Origin: JASLDZ01 sp038226305
GTDB taxonomy: Bacteria; Pseudomonadota; Alphaproteobacteria; Caulobacterales; Caulobacteraceae
Direction of reading: 5' to 3'
Length of the DNA: 64,000 bases
Assembly: GCA_038226305.1 (NCBI GenBank)
Contig: JBBRQN010000002.1
Location: 62,001 to 126,000, forward strand
The notes under the pieces were generated by a model that had not been told where the DNA came from, made no database searches, and saw only the letters and a list, made by a program, of their open reading frames with translations. A program made the translations under genes and the position numbers. Below are positions 41,745 to 50,199 of the stretch, in pieces. How positions within the stretch are numbered: the stretch's first letter is position 1; every line of letters starts with the position of its first letter.

Positions 41745-42125
41745 CTAGAGGTGCGCCACGCTGGCGATCTCGATCAGGCACTCGGGTTTCACGAGGCCGC
41801 ACTGGATGCAGTAGCGGGCGGGTTTCGCACCGGGGAAGAACTCGGCGTAGACGGCGTTCATGGCGGGGTAGTCGGCCCAGTCTTTCAGGAAGATGTGGTT
41901 GAAGGCGACGTCCGCCAGGGTGGCGCCTGCGGCTTCCAGGGTGGTGCGGATGGTTTCCAGCACATGGCGGGTCTGGGCGCCCGCATCGCCGAAGTGCAGC
42001 ACCACGCCGCCCTCGCCCAGCGCCAGGATCCCTGAGGTGTAGACGGTGCTCCCCGCTTTCGCCCCGGCCGAGAACGGCGCGATGGGCGTCGGGAACTGCG
42101 GCGGGTTGATCGCTTCAAACGGCAT
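41745..42125 (-). CDS. rutC: RutC, RidA-family aminoacrylate deaminase
   Basis: The 126-residue RidA/YjgF-family trimer subunit has STVYTSGILALGEGG, NHIFLKDWADYPAMNAVYAEFFPG, the conserved arginine in PARYCIQCGLVKP and the C-terminal glutamate in ECLIEIASVAHL. In the Rut pathway it removes aminoacrylate. Its start overlaps the end of rutB by 11 bases, so the two are coupled. Confidence 0.92.
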   Translation of the reverse strand: MPFEAINPPQFPTPIAPFSAGAKAGSTVYTSGILALGEGGVVLHFGDAGAQTRHVLETIRTTLEAAGATLADVAFNHIFLKDWADYPAMNAVYAEFFPGAKPARYCIQCGLVKPECLIEIASVAHL

Positions 42126-42867
42126 GGGTCTCTGGATCCTCGATCTGCCCGAAGGCGCCGCAGAAGTCGGCCGTGGTGGAAACCCAGCCGAAGAACTTCT
42201 CGACGTTGTAGACGGTGGCGGCCTGCAGGAACTCCGGCCCGGCCTGGTGGGTCGCGTCCTCCAGCATCACGCCGAAATACTCCAGCATGAAGCCGTCGCG
42301 CAGGGTGGATTCCACGCAGACGTTGGTGGCGATGCCGACGAAGACGATGTGGCGGATGCCCCGCGCGCGCAGCACGCTGTCGAGCTGGGAGTTGAAGAAG
42401 CCGGAGTAGCGCGTCTTGTGCAGGCGTATGTCGCCGGGCTGGGGGGTCAGCCCCTCTACAAGCTCATAGTCCCAGCCGCCCCGGGCGAGGAGCTTGCCTT
42501 CGAGCTCAGGATTGGCCCGCATGGTCTTGAGCGCATTGGACTTGTGGAAGTTGGGTGAGCCCGGGCCGCCAGCCTCCACGTAGTCGGCATCCCAGCCGTT
42601 CTGGAAGAAGATCACCGGAATGCCCGCCGCCCGCGCGGTGGCCAGCACCTTGGCGCTCTGCTCGATCACCTTGGCGGCACCCGAGATGTCGAAGCCTGCG
42701 ATGTCGAGGTAGCCGCCGGGCGAGGCGTAGGCGTTCTGCATGTCGATCACCACGACGGCGGTGTCGGCGGTGGTCAGGCGCAGGGCCTCCGGGCGGGCGG
42801 GGAGGGTGAGCGCGCGCGGAGCGGCCGCCCCGGCCTCCCTGTCGATAACGCCGTTCGTCTGCGTCAT
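42115..42867 (-). CDS. rutB: Ureidoacrylate amidohydrolase RutB
   Basis: This 250-residue isochorismatase-fold enzyme cleaves ureidoacrylate to aminoacrylate and carbamate. The catalytic aspartate is in VVVIDMQNAYASPGG, the lysine in LHKTRYSGFFNSQLD and the cysteine in GIATNVCVESTLRDG. It is the first gene of the minus-strand rut group here. No clear RutR palindrome was seen upstream. Confidence 0.92.
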   Translation of the reverse strand: MTQTNGVIDREAGAAAPRALTLPARPEALRLTTADTAVVVIDMQNAYASPGGYLDIAGFDISGAAKVIEQSAKVLATARAAGIPVIFFQNGWDADYVEAGGPGSPNFHKSNALKTMRANPELEGKLLARGGWDYELVEGLTPQPGDIRLHKTRYSGFFNSQLDSVLRARGIRHIVFVGIATNVCVESTLRDGFMLEYFGVMLEDATHQAGPEFLQAATVYNVEKFFGWVSTTADFCGAFGQIEDPETHAV

Positions 42868-43032
42868 GCCCCGCTCCCGCCGCTATCCGCGGCTAAATCC
42901 TTAGACAGTGTCGTCCACCCACAGGATGCGATGCAAGCCGAGCCACGAAGGCTTGCGTCGCGCCCCGCAAGCGCCCACGCCATTGAATTCATCGCGCCCC
43001 GGCCAGTCAGCCGGTGCGCTTCGGAGCGTCAG

Positions 43033-43413
43033 ATGTTCAACGGTCTTCTGAAGGGTCTGCGGCGCCCGTCGCACGTGTGGTCGCCGATCACAAAGGATCA
43101 GTTCGCCCGTGACGAGCTGGCCTTCGCCGAGAGCCTGCGACAGCGCTCCGCCGACTTCGACCGCAACCGAACAGAGATTCTGCTGGCGGGCGGCGACACC
43201 CTGCACAGCCGCCCCACCGCCGGAACGGGCCGCGAGGCCGCGATCCAGCGCCTGATGCACGAGGGCGAACTGCGGGAGTCGATGGAGTATGGCGCGTTCC
43301 CCACGCCCCGCACCTATCGCTACACCCTGACCCCCCGGGGCGAGCGTGCGGCCGCCGAACTTCGGGCGGCGATGGCGCCTGCGGCCGACGAGGCGTCTGC
43401 CAATCCGGCCTGA
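43033..43413 (+). CDS. Small protein of unknown function
   Basis: The product is about 126 residues from ATG 43033 (MFNGLLKGLRRPSHVWSPITKDQF). It is hydrophilic. The C-terminal half (AAIQRLMHEGELRESMEYGAFPTPRTYRYTLTPRGERAAAELRAAM) looks like a winged-helix wing and recognition region, so DNA or RNA binding is possible. The frame extends upstream to 42931, but ATG 43033 gives a more natural start. I do not recognise a family. Confidence 0.6.
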   Translation: MFNGLLKGLRRPSHVWSPITKDQFARDELAFAESLRQRSADFDRNRTEILLAGGDTLHSRPTAGTGREAAIQRLMHEGELRESMEYGAFPTPRTYRYTLTPRGERAAAELRAAMAPAADEASANPA

Positions 43414-43523
43414 AGGCGGGTCGGCAGGCTGCGGTCTCGCTTGTTAAGAGGGCCGATTGGCCCTAATCGGGGGGCTTCGCGACCGGTTCGTGCCCTGCGT
43501 CCGCCCGTTTTCCCCCGAATTTC

Positions 43524-45410
43524 ATGCCCCATCCGATGATTCCCGACGCGTTGACCCGCGCCCTAGACGCGCGCGGTTATGCCGTGCTCACCCCCGTGCA
43601 GCAGGCGGTTATCACCCCTGAGACGGCGGATCGCGACCTCCTCGTCTCCGCCCGAACCGGCTCGGGCAAGACGGTGGCCTATGGGCTGGCGATCGCGGCC
43701 AACCTCCTCGGCCCGATGGGCGTTCTGCCGCCGGCCGGCGCGCCTCTGGCGCTCGTGGTCGCCCCAACGCGGGAACTGGCTCTGCAGGTGCAGCGCGAGC
43801 TGGAATGGCTCTACGCCGAGGCGGGGGCCCGGGTGGTCTCCTGCGTCGGCGGCATGGACCCGCGGCGCGAACAACGCCTGCTCAACGCGGGCGCGCACAT
43901 CGTGGTGGGCACGCCTGGCCGCCTGCGCGACCACCTGGAACGCGGCGCCCTGCGCATCGGCGAACTGGCCGTCGCGGTCCTCGACGAGGCGGACGAGATG
44001 CTCGACCTCGGCTTTCGCGAGGAGCTGGAGGCGATCCTCGAAGCGGCCCCGGCGGAGCGTCGCACGCTCCTGTTCTCGGCAACCCTGCCCAAGCCGATCC
44101 TGGCCATTGCCCGGCAGTATCAGCGCGACGCCCTGCGGCTGACGATCGGCGGCGGCGCGGGCGAGGAAAGCCACTCCGACATCGACTATCGCGCCGTTGT
44201 GGTCGCCCCCAGCGACGTGGAGCACGCGGTGGTGAACCTCCTGCGCTATTTCGAGGCGGGGGGCGCGCTCGTGTTCTGCTCCACCCGCGAGGCGGTGCGC
44301 CGCCTGCACGCCAACCTCGTGGAACGGGGCTTCTCCGTCGTCGCCCTCTCCGGTGAACTGACCCAGAACGAGCGCACCCATGCGCTTCAGGCGCTTCGCG
44401 ACCGACGGGCGCGGGTGTGCGTGGCCACCGACGTGGCGGCGCGGGGGATCGACATTCCCGACCTGGAGCTCGTGATCCACGCGGAGCTGCCGAACGACGC
44501 GCAGTCGCTGCAGCACCGCTCGGGCCGCACGGGGCGGGCGGGGCGCAAGGGGATCTCCGCGATCCTCGTGCCCTATCCCAAGCGCCGCCGGGCCGAGCTT
44601 CTGCTGCGCAACGCGCGGATCGACCCCACCTGGGGCCCCGCCCCCTCGGCCGAGGACATCCGGCTGAAGGATCAGGCGCGCCTGATCCTGGCCCTGCGCC
44701 CTGACGGCGAACCCGCCGACGACGACCTGACCATCGCCCGCGCGCTCCTCGCCGACGCCACGCCCGAGGCGGTGGTGGCCTCGCTGGTGAAGGCGCGGCG
44801 GGCCGCCATGCCCGCGCCGGAAGACCTGGTCGAAACCTCCAGCGATCCCGCGCCGCAGCCCACGTTCCGGCAGGACGCGCCGCGCCCGGGGTTTGAGAAC
44901 ACCGCCTGGTTCGTGATCGATATCGGCCGCAACAAGAACGCAGAGGCGCGTTGGCTGCTGCCGCTGATCTGCCGTCGCGGCCACCTCACCAAGACCGACA
45001 TCGGCGCCATCCGGGTGTTCGACCGCGAGACCCGCTTCGAGATTGTCGCTTCGGCTGCCGAGCGGTTCCAGGCGGCGCTCGCCAAGGCCCCGGAGGACGG
45101 GATCACCATCGAGCCCCTGCTCGACCCCCAGGCCCCGCCGGCGCGTGATCGCAAGCCCTTCCGCAAGTCGCACGACGGGCCCCGCCCCGATCGCGGGCCG
45201 CCGCCTGCCGCGCGCGAGCCCCGCGCTTACGCTGAGCCCGCCGCACCCGCCTATCACCCGCTCGACCAGGCCGCGCCAGCGCCGGGCGCACCCCCGCCGC
45301 ATCACGGCAAGCCGAAGCCGCCCTACGCTGGCAAGCCCTTCAAGGGAAAGCCCGGCGGCAAGCCCCCCGGCAAGTTCGGCAAGCCGAAGAGCTTCAATCC
45401 CGCCGGCTGA
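43524..45410 (+). CDS. DEAD-box RNA helicase with DbpA-type C-terminus
   Basis: The 628-residue helicase has ARTGSGKT (motif I), PTRELALQ, TPGRL, DEADEMLD (motif II), SAT (III) and HRSGRTGRAGRKG (VI). After the core is a DbpA RNA-binding domain (about 465-540: AWFVIDIGRNKNAEARWLLPLICRRGHLTKTDIGAIRVFDRETRFEIV), then a Pro/Lys/Gly-rich tail with repeats of GKP/KPFKGKPGG. It probably works in ribosome assembly or cold-stress RNA remodelling, like CsdA/DbpA. Confidence 0.93.
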   Translation: MPHPMIPDALTRALDARGYAVLTPVQQAVITPETADRDLLVSARTGSGKTVAYGLAIAANLLGPMGVLPPAGAPLALVVAPTRELALQVQRELEWLYAEAGARVVSCVGGMDPRREQRLLNAGAHIVVGTPGRLRDHLERGALRIGELAVAVLDEADEMLDLGFREELEAILEAAPAERRTLLFSATLPKPILAIARQYQRDALRLTIGGGAGEESHSDIDYRAVVVAPSDVEHAVVNLLRYFEAGGALVFCSTREAVRRLHANLVERGFSVVALSGELTQNERTHALQALRDRRARVCVATDVAARGIDIPDLELVIHAELPNDAQSLQHRSGRTGRAGRKGISAILVPYPKRRRAELLLRNARIDPTWGPAPSAEDIRLKDQARLILALRPDGEPADDDLTIARALLADATPEAVVASLVKARRAAMPAPEDLVETSSDPAPQPTFRQDAPRPGFENTAWFVIDIGRNKNAEARWLLPLICRRGHLTKTDIGAIRVFDRETRFEIVASAAERFQAALAKAPEDGITIEPLLDPQAPPARDRKPFRKSHDGPRPDRGPPPAAREPRAYAEPAAPAYHPLDQAAPAPGAPPPHHGKPKPPYAGKPFKGKPGGKPPGKFGKPKSFNPAG

Positions 45411-45437
45411 CGGCTGGCGAGGTGCTGTGATCGTCCT

Positions 45438-48400
45438 TCAGAACCGGGTGGTGACGGCGAGCTTCAGGTCGCCGGACTGGTAATTCTTGAACGCCTCGGC
45501 CTTGGCCGCCAGCTCCACATCGAAGGTGGAGCCCGCGTATTTGAGGCCCACCCGCGCCAGGGCTCCGGCACCGGTGATCGGGTTGGCGGCCAGGGTGAAG
45601 CTGGAACCCCCGGAGGCGAACGCCGCACTGACGGCCCCCGCGTCACCCTGGAACACGTCGCGCACGCCAAGCTCCAGCGTCGGCCGCACGGCACCGGTTT
45701 CGCCGAACTTGCCACCGAAGATCACGCTGGCGGTGGTGCTGGCCGCGTAGCTCGAACGGCTTGCGACCGCGAGGTTCACCCCCGCCCCACCGAACCGCTC
45801 GGTGTAGGCATCCTGGTCGAAGCGCACATAGTCCAGCTTCAGCTGCGGCTGCAGGAAGGCGTGACGGAAGTCGAAGCGGTGCGAAGCGGTGAACCGGGCG
45901 TCGGCCGTCCAGCCGTTCCAGACGCCCTTGGTCGTGCGGCTGACGGCGGCGGTCAGCTCGCCTGCGGCGGCGTTGAACGACCGGCGCGTGTCGCCCCACA
46001 GGTAGCTGCCGCCGACGCGGGCGGCGAGGTCGATCGGCCCGATGCCGGCGCGCCAGTTCACCCCGCCTTCGGCTTGGGTGAAGGTGGTCTGGCCGCTGGT
46101 CTGGGTCGGGTCGTTGGAACTGCCGTCCACATAGGCGGCGGTGACGCCGAAGGCGCCGAGGTCGCTGTCCGAAGTCTCCAGCCCGCCGACGATGCCGAAG
46201 CCCGCCGTCTCCGAGCCCTGCGCCACGCCGCGATCGTCGCGGACGCCGAACAGGAACTGCTGCAGCCAGGCCACGCCCGAGGTGGCCCCGCGGCCGAAGG
46301 TGTCGCTGTGCTCGGTGGTGAGGTCGGCGATGGTGCGGCTGGCCTGGTCGATGGCCAGGAACGTGCCGGATCCCGCTGAAGGCAGGAGCTGACGATACAG
46401 GGTGCCGAACGTCGCCACGTCCTGCGCACCCAGAAGCGCCGCCGCGACCGCGGAATCTCTACCGACGCCAACGGATATGGCCGCCAGACCGTTTCCCTCC
46501 GAAGCATTCAGACCGAGATCGGCCGGCGATCTGGGGCTGAGGCTCACCGTGATCGTGCCTGCCGTGGTGTCTGTGTGCAGGCTGGCGCTGATGAGCAGGG
46601 AACTCGTGGCGAGGAGTGCCGCATCGCTCGATCCCACGCTGAGCAGAGGCGAGCTGATCAGGGTGAAGGTCTGCAGGGAGGTCACCGCCGAGGCGAGATT
46701 GACGCCGATCTTGGCCCCGCTCAGCAGCGTCGCGGCACCAGACACCTGGAGCAGCGAGGCGCGGCTGTTGGCGGGATCGACCGTCAGATTCAGCGTTCCG
46801 CTCGACCCGACCGCGAGCGTCGAGAGCTGCAGCGTCGCAGTGGAGAGGGTAGTCAGCGTGCCGTTCGGCACGGCCAGGGCGAGCTGGCTGCCCGAGTAGC
46901 GCAAGGTTCCGAAGTAGGTGGCCGCGTTGTCGAGGGTGAGAGAGGCTGCGCCCGAACCAAGGTCGAGTGTGCCGGTGAGCGTTCCGGCCAGGAGGGACAC
47001 CGAGTTCGGGCCGGAGCCCAACAGCACGTCGCCGACGATGGAGGGAACGGTCGCCGTCGCAGTGGTGGACGCGGTGTCGGTCGTGCCGGAAGTCGAGCCG
47101 TAGACGGTGGTGAGGTTCGTGTTCAGCTGCTGCACGATGGAGACGCCGGTGGTGTTGGCGCGCAGGTCCAGGGCCAGGTTGCTGCCCGTGATCGCCGAGG
47201 CGGCGTCGCTGGCGGGGCGCAGGGCGCTGATCGTGCCGGAATTGACGATGGTCGAAAGGGTGCCCGAAAGGTCGATCACCGCGGCGGAAGTCCCGGTGTT
47301 GCCGATGGCATTCGCGGCGATGGTGCCCGAGTTGGTCAGGGTGGCGAGGTGGGCGCCGGCATCGATCAGTAGCGCCCGCGCCGAACCCGCCCCGTAGCCG
47401 GTGGTGAGCGACGAGTCGTTGATCGCGGCCGACAGAAGGCCCTCGTTGCGGAACGTGGGCACCGACGACCCCGCCGTCACATGGGCCGCGGTCGCATCCG
47501 CCTCATAGGTCGAAGCCAGCACCGTGCCGACGATGCGAACCCCGCCCGCGAGGCTGGCGGTGCCGCCGGAGCCGATCTGCAAGGCGGTGGCTGTGACGCC
47601 GTCGTAGATGCCGTTGCCGGTCACCGAGCCCCGGATGATCAGGCCGTAGGCGTTGTCGCCCGTGCCGAAGGCGCCCAGGGTGACCGACCGCCCTGTGGCC
47701 CCGATCAGCAGCCCGGGGGCCGCGCCGAAGCTGGCGATGGTGCCCGTGCCTTCCACCCCGTCGGCCACGCCGTCGCCATCGACGTCCGCCAGCGTGCCCG
47801 CGACCGTGCCCGAGGGGGCGGCCGCCAGAAACACGCCACCGGCGACATTGGCCCCTACCGTCACCGTCGCCCCGGACTGCTGAACATCCAGCGCCGTGGC
47901 CTGGATCTTGGCCAGTGTGGTCGAGACCGTGCTGCGGGTCGTCAGCGAGTAGGCCGTCGAGGTGACGCTCCCGTAGAGGCCGAGCGAGCCGCCCGTGGTG
48001 CTTTCCAGATCGATGGCCCTGGTCCCGGCACCCACGGCGGTGACGCGCGAGCCGAGGCTGATGGAGCCTGAAACCGGAGCGAGCGTGCGCAGGCCGGTGG
48101 TGCTGTCACCCGTCACGCTGATGGGGGCGGTGCTGGTGACCGATCCGTTCAGCGGCCCCTCCAGCGACACGCCGTAGGAGTTGTTTCCGCTGACGGCGAT
48201 ACCGGCACCCCCGAGGAGGAGGTTGCCGGTGAAAGGGCTCGACCCCACCAGCCGCACGCCTGCCTTGCCGGTGCCCGTGGCGAAGGGCGCCTCGAACACC
48301 CCGTCGCCGTTGACGCTGTCAGTCGGGGTGTAGTCCTCGCCCAGGGTGATCGAGCCGGTGTTCGTAAGCGAGCCGGTGTTGCCGCCGAGGATCAGCACGC

Positions 48401-48653
48401 CCGTGGCGTTGTCGGTGTTTCTGGCGGAGATCGCGCCCTCGATCGTCAAGGCGTTCGAGCTGTCGAGGGTGATCAGGGGCGTGGCGGTCGCCGCCACGAT
48501 CGATCCTGCCGACGACACGTCCACGTCGCCCGCTGTCGATGTCGCGATGGGGGTGGTGCGCGCCGTGGTGACTGCGGTCTGGGCTGAAGCGCAGGTTGCG
48601 AAGACCAGCAGCGGCGCAGAGGCGCAGGCGGCGAGCAGCAGATATCGCGACAT
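45438..48653 (-). CDS. Autotransporter (type Va secretion) outer-membrane protein
   Basis: The 1071-residue protein has a signal peptide (MSRYLLLAACASAPLLVFATCASAQ). A passenger (about 25-780) rich in Gly/Ser/Thr/Val repeats follows, of the kind that forms a beta-helix (for example SLTNTGSITLGED, ISVTGDSTTGLR, ATLTNSGTIAANAIG). The C-terminal beta-barrel (about 790-1071) ends in the phenylalanine required for BAM insertion (LKLAVTTRF). A DVDGDGVADG segment may bind calcium. The passenger is presumably surface exposed; adhesion is likely but unproven. An inverted repeat (CCAGGGTC / GACCCTTGG, about 48662-48685) lies just upstream of the start. Confidence 0.92.
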   Translation of the reverse strand: MSRYLLLAACASAPLLVFATCASAQTAVTTARTTPIATSTAGDVDVSSAGSIVAATATPLITLDSSNALTIEGAISARNTDNATGVLILGGNTGSLTNTGSITLGEDYTPTDSVNGDGVFEAPFATGTGKAGVRLVGSSPFTGNLLLGGAGIAVSGNNSYGVSLEGPLNGSVTSTAPISVTGDSTTGLRTLAPVSGSISLGSRVTAVGAGTRAIDLESTTGGSLGLYGSVTSTAYSLTTRSTVSTTLAKIQATALDVQQSGATVTVGANVAGGVFLAAAPSGTVAGTLADVDGDGVADGVEGTGTIASFGAAPGLLIGATGRSVTLGAFGTGDNAYGLIIRGSVTGNGIYDGVTATALQIGSGGTASLAGGVRIVGTVLASTYEADATAAHVTAGSSVPTFRNEGLLSAAINDSSLTTGYGAGSARALLIDAGAHLATLTNSGTIAANAIGNTGTSAAVIDLSGTLSTIVNSGTISALRPASDAASAITGSNLALDLRANTTGVSIVQQLNTNLTTVYGSTSGTTDTASTTATATVPSIVGDVLLGSGPNSVSLLAGTLTGTLDLGSGAASLTLDNAATYFGTLRYSGSQLALAVPNGTLTTLSTATLQLSTLAVGSSGTLNLTVDPANSRASLLQVSGAATLLSGAKIGVNLASAVTSLQTFTLISSPLLSVGSSDAALLATSSLLISASLHTDTTAGTITVSLSPRSPADLGLNASEGNGLAAISVGVGRDSAVAAALLGAQDVATFGTLYRQLLPSAGSGTFLAIDQASRTIADLTTEHSDTFGRGATSGVAWLQQFLFGVRDDRGVAQGSETAGFGIVGGLETSDSDLGAFGVTAAYVDGSSNDPTQTSGQTTFTQAEGGVNWRAGIGPIDLAARVGGSYLWGDTRRSFNAAAGELTAAVSRTTKGVWNGWTADARFTASHRFDFRHAFLQPQLKLDYVRFDQDAYTERFGGAGVNLAVASRSSYAASTTASVIFGGKFGETGAVRPTLELGVRDVFQGDAGAVSAAFASGGSSFTLAANPITGAGALARVGLKYAGSTFDVELAAKAEAFKNYQSGDLKLAVTTRF

Positions 48654-48852
48654 TCAGGTCTCCAGGGTCACTGTCGGACCCTTGGAAACCTATTGGATCA
48701 GCGTAATGGCCAAGCTTTGCGGCGCTGTTGCGTGGAGCCGTCAACGTGGCTTCCGCAAGGCCCAGTATGCGAAGCGAGCAACGTGGCTTAGGGGCGGGTT
48801 GCCGCTCTGAGATAAACCCGCGTTGCTTCGACGTGCCTGCGCCGGGCCGCTG

Positions 48853-49371
48853 TTACTCCGACGACGTCGCGGCCCGCGAGGTCTGCGTGTCGCCGGAGGC
48901 GGCGACCACTTCGGTGTCCATAGCGGCCGCGGCCTGGGAATAGGAAGCCCGCACCGGGCGCATGATGGCCGCCATCTCGGCTTGCAGCTTGCGATCCTGG
49001 ACTTCGTAGGCGGCGGTCTCGCGATCGCGCATCTCTTGTTCGCGGCGTTCGAGGGCGACCATCTGCGCGAGTCCGAGGCTGTCGCGCAGGCCAGGATCCT
49101 GAACCGCGTCGCGCTGCCCATCCGCCAGCACCGCGAGGCGCTCATCCGCGGCAGGGGCGGGCGGCAGGGTGATCGGCGCGGGGGTCGCGAACGCGATCTT
49201 CAGAACCTGACCGCTCGCCAGCGGGGCCGGGTCGCCGGGACCTGAGCCGTGCGCGACGGAGGCCGCTCCCGCCAGCGCCAGAAAGCCGACGGCGGCCAGG
49301 GCGCCGGTCACCTGGAAAGGACGGTGCCGCAGCGTCGCCTGCACGGTCTGGACCCACTCAGTCGTCGCCAT
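48853..49371 (-). CDS. Single-pass membrane protein, unknown function
   Basis: The product is about 172 residues. ATG 49371 begins MATTEWVQTVQATLRHRPFQVTGALAAVGFLALAGAASVAHGS, a short cytoplasmic stretch plus one membrane helix. A Pro/Ala region and a charged coiled-coil-like helix (LALERREQEMRDRETAAYEVQDRKLQAEMAAIM) follow. It lies next to the flagellar genes on the same strand, 67 bases downstream of flbY, and could be part of that operon. I do not recognise a family. Confidence 0.68.
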   Translation of the reverse strand: MATTEWVQTVQATLRHRPFQVTGALAAVGFLALAGAASVAHGSGPGDPAPLASGQVLKIAFATPAPITLPPAPAADERLAVLADGQRDAVQDPGLRDSLGLAQMVALERREQEMRDRETAAYEVQDRKLQAEMAAIMRPVRASYSQAAAAMDTEVVAASGDTQTSRAATSSE

Positions 49372-49437
49372 CGCCCGCACTCCCTGCACTCACGCAGGAA
49401 GAACAGCGGCGGCGCGATAAAGTTCACAGTCTGGCGG

Positions 49438-49878
49438 TCAGGCTCGCTGATTCAGCGTGACGGCGCTGGCGTCGCCCTTCAGGGCGCGGCCGCCGTCGGC
49501 ATAGCCCGCGCCTGAGGCCCGGGCGGCGGCCACTTCGGTGGCGATGGCGTGGACGAGGCCTTCGGTGATGGTCTTGGCCGCTTCCAGGGCGCGGCCGTGG
49601 CGGGCGAGCACCGCCTCGAAGGCCTCTGTGGCGCGGGCGAGGCGGCGGCGGGCCTCCAGGGTGGCGGAGTCGAGCAGCGCCGGGTTCTGGCGGATGCGCA
49701 GGGACTCGCGCCGATACAGGTTTGCGAGCTCCGAGGTCTCGACCATGCGGCTTGCGGCGTCCTGCGGGCGGCGCGCCTCGAAGGCGCGGGTGTCGGCGGC
49801 GATCAGGTCGGTCAGCCGCTCGGTCAGGGCGGTGAGCTGGGCGGCGCGGTCGGCGGCATCGACGGCATCCAGAGCCAT
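49438..49878 (-). CDS. flbY: FlbY-like flagellar protein
   Basis: The 146-residue helical protein (MALDAVDAADRAAQLTALTERLTDLIAADTRAFEARRPQD ... LYRRESLRIRQNPALLDSATLEARRRLARATEAFEAVLARHGRALEAAKTITEGLVHAIA) has the size and position of Caulobacter FlbY, behind the flgI and FlgJ-like genes. By shape it resembles FlgN-type chaperones. Its ATG overlaps the stop of the FlgJ-like gene (TGATG). It is in the same frame as flgI, and that frame is open all the way between them. Confidence 0.7.
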   Translation of the reverse strand: MALDAVDAADRAAQLTALTERLTDLIAADTRAFEARRPQDAASRMVETSELANLYRRESLRIRQNPALLDSATLEARRRLARATEAFEAVLARHGRALEAAKTITEGLVHAIATEVAAARASGAGYADGGRALKGDASAVTLNQRA

Positions 49879-50195
49879 CAGTGCGCTCCCTGCATGCGCA
49901 GCATCTGCGCCTGCACGGCGGTGGAGAGGCCGATCCCGCCGCGCTTGGCCATGCCCTTGGCCATCTCCTCGGTAAGGAACGAGCGGAAGGCGGCCTCGCC
50001 CTGGCCGCCGCCGAACGGCGCGCTGGCTGAAACCCCCTCGGACATCTGCCCCAGCATCACCGACAGGAACGACGCCTCGAACTTGGCCGCCACCGCCTTG
50101 ATCTGCTCGGGCGTGCGGCTGCCCCCGACGGAGGGGGCGGCGGCGACGGGCTTCAGCGCGTCGAGGGGAACGGCAAAGGCGGGGCTCACGTCCAT
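49878..50195 (-). CDS. flgJ: Flagellar rod-binding protein (FlgJ N-domain/CheL-like)
   Basis: The 105-residue protein matches the rod-binding half of FlgJ without the muramidase domain: TPEQIKAVAAKFEASFLSVMLGQMSEG ... EAAFRSFLTEEMAKGMAKRGGIGLSTAVQAQMLRMQ. In Caulobacter the short form is called CheL. It caps the growing rod in the periplasm. ATG 50195 is preceded by a stop in its own frame (TGA, 50202-50204) and by GGGAG. Confidence 0.87.
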   Translation of the reverse strand: MDVSPAFAVPLDALKPVAAAPSVGGSRTPEQIKAVAAKFEASFLSVMLGQMSEGVSASAPFGGGQGEAAFRSFLTEEMAKGMAKRGGIGLSTAVQAQMLRMQGAH

Positions 50196-50199
50196 CTCC

